Of a stretch of DNA of 49,580 nt, positions 46,011 to 49,580 are shown one piece after another. The stretch is taken from assembly GCA_030424595.1 (NCBI GenBank), contig JAUHWG010000048.1, positions 1 through 49,580 on the forward strand, written 5' to 3'. Position 1 is the first letter of the stretch. The number at the start of each line of letters is the position of its first letter. The notes beneath the pieces were generated by a model. It was not told the origin of the DNA. It saw only the letters and a list, made by a program, of their open reading frames with translations, and ran no database searches. Source of the DNA: Polyangia bacterium (lineage in GTDB: Bacteria > Myxococcota_A > Polyangia > Nannocystales > Nannocystaceae). A program made the position numbers and the translations under genes.

Positions 46011-48632
46011 CTAGCGGCGAAAGAGGAGGTAGAGCTCGCCCTCGCGGCGGAGGAGGATGCGGCTGTGGATCGGGTGGGAGCCGGGCTCTAGCGGCGTCCA
46101 CCCGTTGGACTCGGAGAAGGTCTCGGTCCCCTCGCCGTCGACGATGAGGGTCGCCCCGCCGCCGTCGCTGGCCTCGATCCGAGCGCTCGGCGCCATCCGC
46201 TTGAGCGAGGGGAGCGGCGCCTTGGAGCCGCCGAGGTAGAGCGTGCCGGGGCGGTAGAAGCCGCGCCCCGTCTCGTCGAAGCGCTCTAATCTCAGCCAGC
46301 CCTCGTCGCCCTCGCCGAGCTTGGACAGGGCGGTATGCGACTCGGCGTAGGCGAGGACCACCCCGGGGGGGAACTTCGCGGGGCTGACAAACCCGCGGAG
46401 GATCCACAGGAGCGTCAGGAGGCCGAGGCCGATCAGCGTCCAGCGGAGGATCTTCTTGCCGGGACAGACCCAAAAGCCTGGATCCTGGACGGTGATCACG
46501 AGCGGCACCGAGAGCTCGGGGCCGCCGGCCTCCGCCTGGACCCGGAGGTCGGCGCGGTAGGTCGTCGGGCTGCAACAGTCCTCGCTGGCGACCCGGAGCG
46601 TCACGTAGGCGACATCGCCGGGGACGTCCGCCTCGAGGCGGACGTTCTCCGACTCGGGCTCGATGATCAGCTCGTCCGGGAAGGCCTCGCCGATCACCCG
46701 CACCTTCACCGCCGCCGAGAGGGGCGCCGGCACGGCGATCTTCTGGGTCCCCTCGCCACCGCCCATCAACGCGATCGTCCGCTCGCGGTTAGGGGCGTAC
46801 TTGAGGGTCGCGCTGATCGGCAGCACGGTCGGCCCGAGGCTCGCCGCCGCCTCGCCCTTGGGCGTGATCTCGAGGCGCATGCGCACCGGCAGGGGCTGGG
46901 CGCTGTTGTCGGAGATCGCCGGGCAGAAGGGCGTCGCCCCGACCTCGACCTGGAGGCTGAGCGGATCCTGGAGGGCGACCGTCGGCGACGAGGGCCGGCA
47001 GACCAGGCACTCGCGGATCGCCGCGTCGCCGTCGATCGAGCAGCTCACGTCGGCGCTCGCCGAGGCCGGGAAGGCGCCGCGACCCTCGAGGGTGAGGGTC
47101 TCGATCGTCGCCATCGGCAGCTCGCCGAGCTCGAGGCTGTGGACAGGCTCCGGATCGCCCGCGCGCCGCAGCTCCGAGATGCCGAAGGACATCGCCTGGA
47201 AGGCCCGCTTGGTCGTCACCGGCCGGGCCAAGGCGCCGCCGTGGGCGCGGAAGGTCCGCTCGTGCCGTCCGCCCTCCGGGGCCGCGCCGAGCTGGGCATT
47301 AAACGTCCCGTCGGCGTCGGGCTGCATCGCGCTCGCCCGCTCGCAGGCACCCTCCTCGCCCCCGTCCCCCTCGTCGCACAGCTCGAGCTCAAAGGCGAAC
47401 GACGAGCCCGGGACGATCGTCTCGCCGGTGTCGCCGACCAGCCGCGCCCACGCGCAGTGGGGCTGCCCGGCGCGGACCGGCGACTCGCGGGTCCAGGGCA
47501 GCGCCGGCCTCGGCTCACAGGGGGCGATCACCGCCTCGACCCGGAGGCCGCCGTAGCTCGGGATCACCAGGACGTCGACCCCGTCGGTCTTCGACTTGAC
47601 CGCGTAGGGCTCCGCGCCGGGCCCGAGCGACGGGCAGCGCAGGCTCCAGCGGTGGGTCGGGTGGCTGAAGGTCGGCCCGCCGTCGATCCTCGCCTCGACA
47701 GCGCCTGTCGAGGTGGACAGGTCGATCGTCTCCGCCCCGTCCTCGGCGATCGCCAGGGCCCGGACGTTGCGCGCCCCGGCGAAGGTCCGGTCGAGGCCGA
47801 CCCGGCCGCCGTCGTCGTAGCGGAGGCCGCGGCTGAAGGAGAGCACCTCCGCGAAGGCCCGGAGGAGCGCGCGGGCGTCGAAGGAGACCCGGCTCTCGCC
47901 GGACCAGCCGGTGGCGGTGGCGTAGCGCAGCAGCTCCGGCTCGACCCGATCGCGGCCGGCGCGGGTCAGGAGAACGAAGCGAAAGCGGCCCTCGCGGTGG
48001 GCACGGAGCCCGCCGAGCCACCTCTCGGCGCCCTCGACCTTGCCGCCGTTGCAGGCCCCGTCGGTAAGCATCAGCAGGGTCTGCGGAGCGCCCGCGGAGG
48101 CAGCCCCCTCGAGGAGCTCCTGAGCCCGGGTCAGCGCCGCCCGGCACGGGGTCCCGCCGCGGTGCTGGGCCAGCCGATCGACCCGCTCTCCCGCCAGCAC
48201 CCGCGGCCCCGTCGGGCCCGCTTGGGCCTCGATAAGCTCGCGGGGGGAGACCAGGCGGGGCGTCGCGCCCTCGGCCAATTCATTGAGGCCGACCACGGCG
48301 ATCTGATCGGCGTCCTCGAGCGCCGCGGCCATCGCCATCGCCGCCATGACGACGAGACGCCGCGGATCGTTGGCGTCCATGCTCCCCGAGTCGTCGATGA
48401 CGACGAGGTACTGACCCCAGGTCTCGGTCGGCCCCTTCATGCTCAGGGCCGCGGCCGGGCGAGCGCCGACGAGAACCAGGACGAGGACCAGACAGATCGA
48501 GAAGAGCCCCCCGACCAGCGTCGCCAGCTCGGCGCCGCCACGGGTCCGCCGCAGGGGGCTGTCTCGACTCAGCCTTTGGTGGCTGTCTGGGCGCAGCCGG
48601 TGGCTGTCTGGGGTGGGTCGGCCGCGGGGCAT
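46011..48632 (-). CDS. Membrane-anchored vWA protein
   Basis: An 873-residue protein. The exact start is uncertain: ATG 48632 gives a polar, repetitive DSHRLRPDSHQR leader before the helix. A membrane helix/signal (37-56, VGGLFSICLVLVLVLVGARP) is followed by a vWA domain with intact MIDAS: DDSGS at 80-84, GGTPCRAAL (Thr161) and LTDGACNGG (Asp191). A large extracytoplasmic region with Ig-like blocks follows, then a second helix (about 728-748) and a 123-residue C-terminal part (about 751-873) that I cannot name but which is probably cytoplasmic. It should sense or grip a metal-bound ligand outside and contact the tubulin-like proteins inside. First gene of the array. Confidence 0.82.
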   Translation of the reverse strand: MPRGRPTPDSHRLRPDSHQRLSRDSPLRRTRGGAELATLVGGLFSICLVLVLVLVGARPAAALSMKGPTETWGQYLVVIDDSGSMDANDPRRLVVMAAMAMAAALEDADQIAVVGLNELAEGATPRLVSPRELIEAQAGPTGPRVLAGERVDRLAQHRGGTPCRAALTRAQELLEGAASAGAPQTLLMLTDGACNGGKVEGAERWLGGLRAHREGRFRFVLLTRAGRDRVEPELLRYATATGWSGESRVSFDARALLRAFAEVLSFSRGLRYDDGGRVGLDRTFAGARNVRALAIAEDGAETIDLSTSTGAVEARIDGGPTFSHPTHRWSLRCPSLGPGAEPYAVKSKTDGVDVLVIPSYGGLRVEAVIAPCEPRPALPWTRESPVRAGQPHCAWARLVGDTGETIVPGSSFAFELELCDEGDGGEEGACERASAMQPDADGTFNAQLGAAPEGGRHERTFRAHGGALARPVTTKRAFQAMSFGISELRRAGDPEPVHSLELGELPMATIETLTLEGRGAFPASASADVSCSIDGDAAIRECLVCRPSSPTVALQDPLSLQVEVGATPFCPAISDNSAQPLPVRMRLEITPKGEAAASLGPTVLPISATLKYAPNRERTIALMGGGEGTQKIAVPAPLSAAVKVRVIGEAFPDELIIEPESENVRLEADVPGDVAYVTLRVASEDCCSPTTYRADLRVQAEAGGPELSVPLVITVQDPGFWVCPGKKILRWTLIGLGLLTLLWILRGFVSPAKFPPGVVLAYAESHTALSKLGEGDEGWLRLERFDETGRGFYRPGTLYLGGSKAPLPSLKRMAPSARIEASDGGGATLIVDGEGTETFSESNGWTPLEPGSHPIHSRILLRREGELYLLFRR

Positions 48633-48808
48633 GTCGGCGCACAGAGGGTCCGATCAAATGACAAAAGCCGCAAGGCGCCGACGCGAGCGGCCGACCCGAG
48701 CGGCCGACCGAGGCGACGGGCGCAATAGCCCCCAAGTCGGCGATTTTACTGAGCAAAGGGGCCCAGGCGGGCTATTTCGGCCGTTCATGCGGCCGTCGGA
48801 GGTCCATA
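48633..48808. promoter_or_regulatory. Divergent promoter region of the vWA array and the ferritin-like gene
   Basis: About 175 bp. It contains a 13-bp-period direct repeat GAGCGGCCGACC (48685-48696 and 48698-48709) and, closer to the plus-strand gene, CGGCCG ... CGGCCG in inverted form at about 48778-48796. Either could be an operator controlling both directions. Confidence 0.4.
48798..48802 (+). promoter_or_regulatory. Shine-Dalgarno GGAGG of the ferritin-like gene
   Basis: GGAGG ends 6 nt before ATG 48809. It fixes the start of the last gene in the window. Confidence 0.75.
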
Positions 48809-49580
48809 ATGGCGGCGATGGAAGCCCCGCCAGAGACGATCACCGCCGCCCGCCTCTACCTCCCCAAGGTGTGGCGCCTGGTCGCCGGCCTTCTCCTCGC
48901 GAGCCTCGTCCTCGGCGGCCTGAGCATCAGCAGCAACACCATCGACGACACTATCGTGCTCGTCGGCGTCCTCGGCTTCCTCACGGGCCTCCTGAGCGTC
49001 GGGATCGTCGTCATCGCCATCCTCGGCCTCATCACCCGCCCGCCCCATCGCGGCTACTTCGCGGCCTCGCTCCTCGGCGGGGTCGTGACCACCGCGATCG
49101 GAGGCTTCACCGCGCTCCTCTCGCTGATCGCTGGCTCAGGCTTCGGCGTCGCCCCCTGGGGACGACCCCTGCGGATCCGCGGCAAGATGGTCCACCCCGA
49201 GCTGCGCCCCGGAGATGAGTGGGCCGCAGGCGCCAGCCCCCGCTGTGACGACCTCACACCGGCGACCCGCGACGCCCTCGCCACCCTCTGGCACCACGAC
49301 GCCCAGAAAGAGCACGCCAGCGTCCCCGCCTTCTCCCGCGTCTCCTGGCTCCTCGCGGGTCTCGGCGCCCCCGCGGAGCTCCTGGAGGGGGCCCACCACG
49401 CCGGCCTCCAGGAGATCGACCACGCCCGCCGCTGCTTCGCCCTCGCGGCGGGCTACGCCGGCGCCCCCCTCAGCGTCGAGCCCATCCCCGAGCTCCTCCA
49501 AGCGCCCCTCGGGGTCGGCCGCGATCCGCTCCTCGCCGTCGCCATCGAGAGCCTCCGCGACGGCTGCCTGATCGAGGATT
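48809..49580 (+). CDS. Membrane protein with ferritin-like domain, 3' end cut
   Basis: At least 257 residues; the frame runs off the window. Residues about 20-110 hold three membrane helices (RLVAGLLLASLVLGGLSIS, TIVLVGVLGFLTGLLSVGIV and GGVVTTAIGGFTALLSLIAG). From about 150 comes a ferritin-like four-helix start: TLWHHDAQKEHASVPAFSRV, then LLEGAHHAGLQEIDHARRCF. EHAS and EIDHAR supply Glu and His positions like the di-iron ligands of the myxobacterial ferritin-like family. The substrate or iron role is unknown. It is transcribed divergently from the vWA array and may share its control region. Confidence 0.7.
   Translation, partial: MAAMEAPPETITAARLYLPKVWRLVAGLLLASLVLGGLSISSNTIDDTIVLVGVLGFLTGLLSVGIVVIAILGLITRPPHRGYFAASLLGGVVTTAIGGFTALLSLIAGSGFGVAPWGRPLRIRGKMVHPELRPGDEWAAGASPRCDDLTPATRDALATLWHHDAQKEHASVPAFSRVSWLLAGLGAPAELLEGAHHAGLQEIDHARRCFALAAGYAGAPLSVEPIPELLQAPLGVGRDPLLAVAIESLRDGCLIED

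Noticed and set aside
46335..48728. 797-codon plus-strand frame opposite the vWA gene
   Set aside because: Antisense shadow; the minus strand has the MIDAS motifs and membrane helices.

Overview
The window is about 71% GC, with strongly GC-biased third codon positions, many lipoproteins carrying Ser/Thr/Asp-rich spacers and Cys-rich C-terminal parts, long membrane-associated regulatory proteins, and GTG and TTG starts. This looks like a myxobacterium (Myxococcota, most like Nannocystis/Polyangia relatives). The assignment rests on protein style only; there is no rRNA or tRNA gene here.

Layout. 0-4.2 kb: a minus-strand pair, an S-adenosylmethionine methyltransferase followed by a glycosyltransferase-like protein whose N-terminal PqqD-like domain is split by a long Gly-Gln-Glu-Arg repeat. 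4.2-13.6 kb: envelope genes (TPR lipoprotein, Thr/Asp-spacer lipoprotein, VIT/vWA secreted protein, DUF4870 membrane protein, three Cys-containing lipoproteins) mixed with decay, namely a broken short-chain dehydrogenase, an IS91-like transposase remnant and a dispersed repeat. 13.8-21.9 kb: an MscS-type channel, a small lipoprotein with an in-frame stop, then a plus-strand run of a secreted protein, a Pro-rich outer-membrane-like protein, a FecR-like lipoprotein and a CHASE2 adenylate cyclase. 22.3-30.7 kb: metabolic and housekeeping-like genes (acyl-CoA dehydrogenase, GNAT, stand-alone E2-type acyltransferase, YegD-like Hsp70, FAD oxidoreductase). They are punctuated by copies of a roughly 140-175 bp palindromic-end element whose CTAG ends coincide with stop codons. 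31.1-33.8 kb: an oxygenase-like DUF2236 protein and a secreted M28 peptidase.

33.9-48.6 kb is the most interesting part and reads entirely on the minus strand. A four-gene array encodes a membrane-anchored vWA protein, a tubulin/FtsZ-like GTPase with an intact GGTGSG loop, a second degenerate tubulin-like protein with two membrane helices, and a membrane-anchored protein built from a DUF1998/MrfA-type SF2 helicase whose Walker A lysine and DEAH box are both altered. Downstream lies a lower-GC RloA/RloB pair (AAA15 ATPase plus TOPRIM-like protein, the AbiL-type abortive infection arrangement). I infer a membrane-attached, NTP-driven cytoskeletal or surveillance complex; its function is unknown. 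A divergent membrane-anchored ferritin-like protein begins at the right edge and is cut by the window.

A recurrent TAnnnT-like box 5-10 nt before several start codons that lack a Shine-Dalgarno sequence suggests that leaderless transcription is common here, whereas genes with longer leaders carry clear AGGAGG-type sites.
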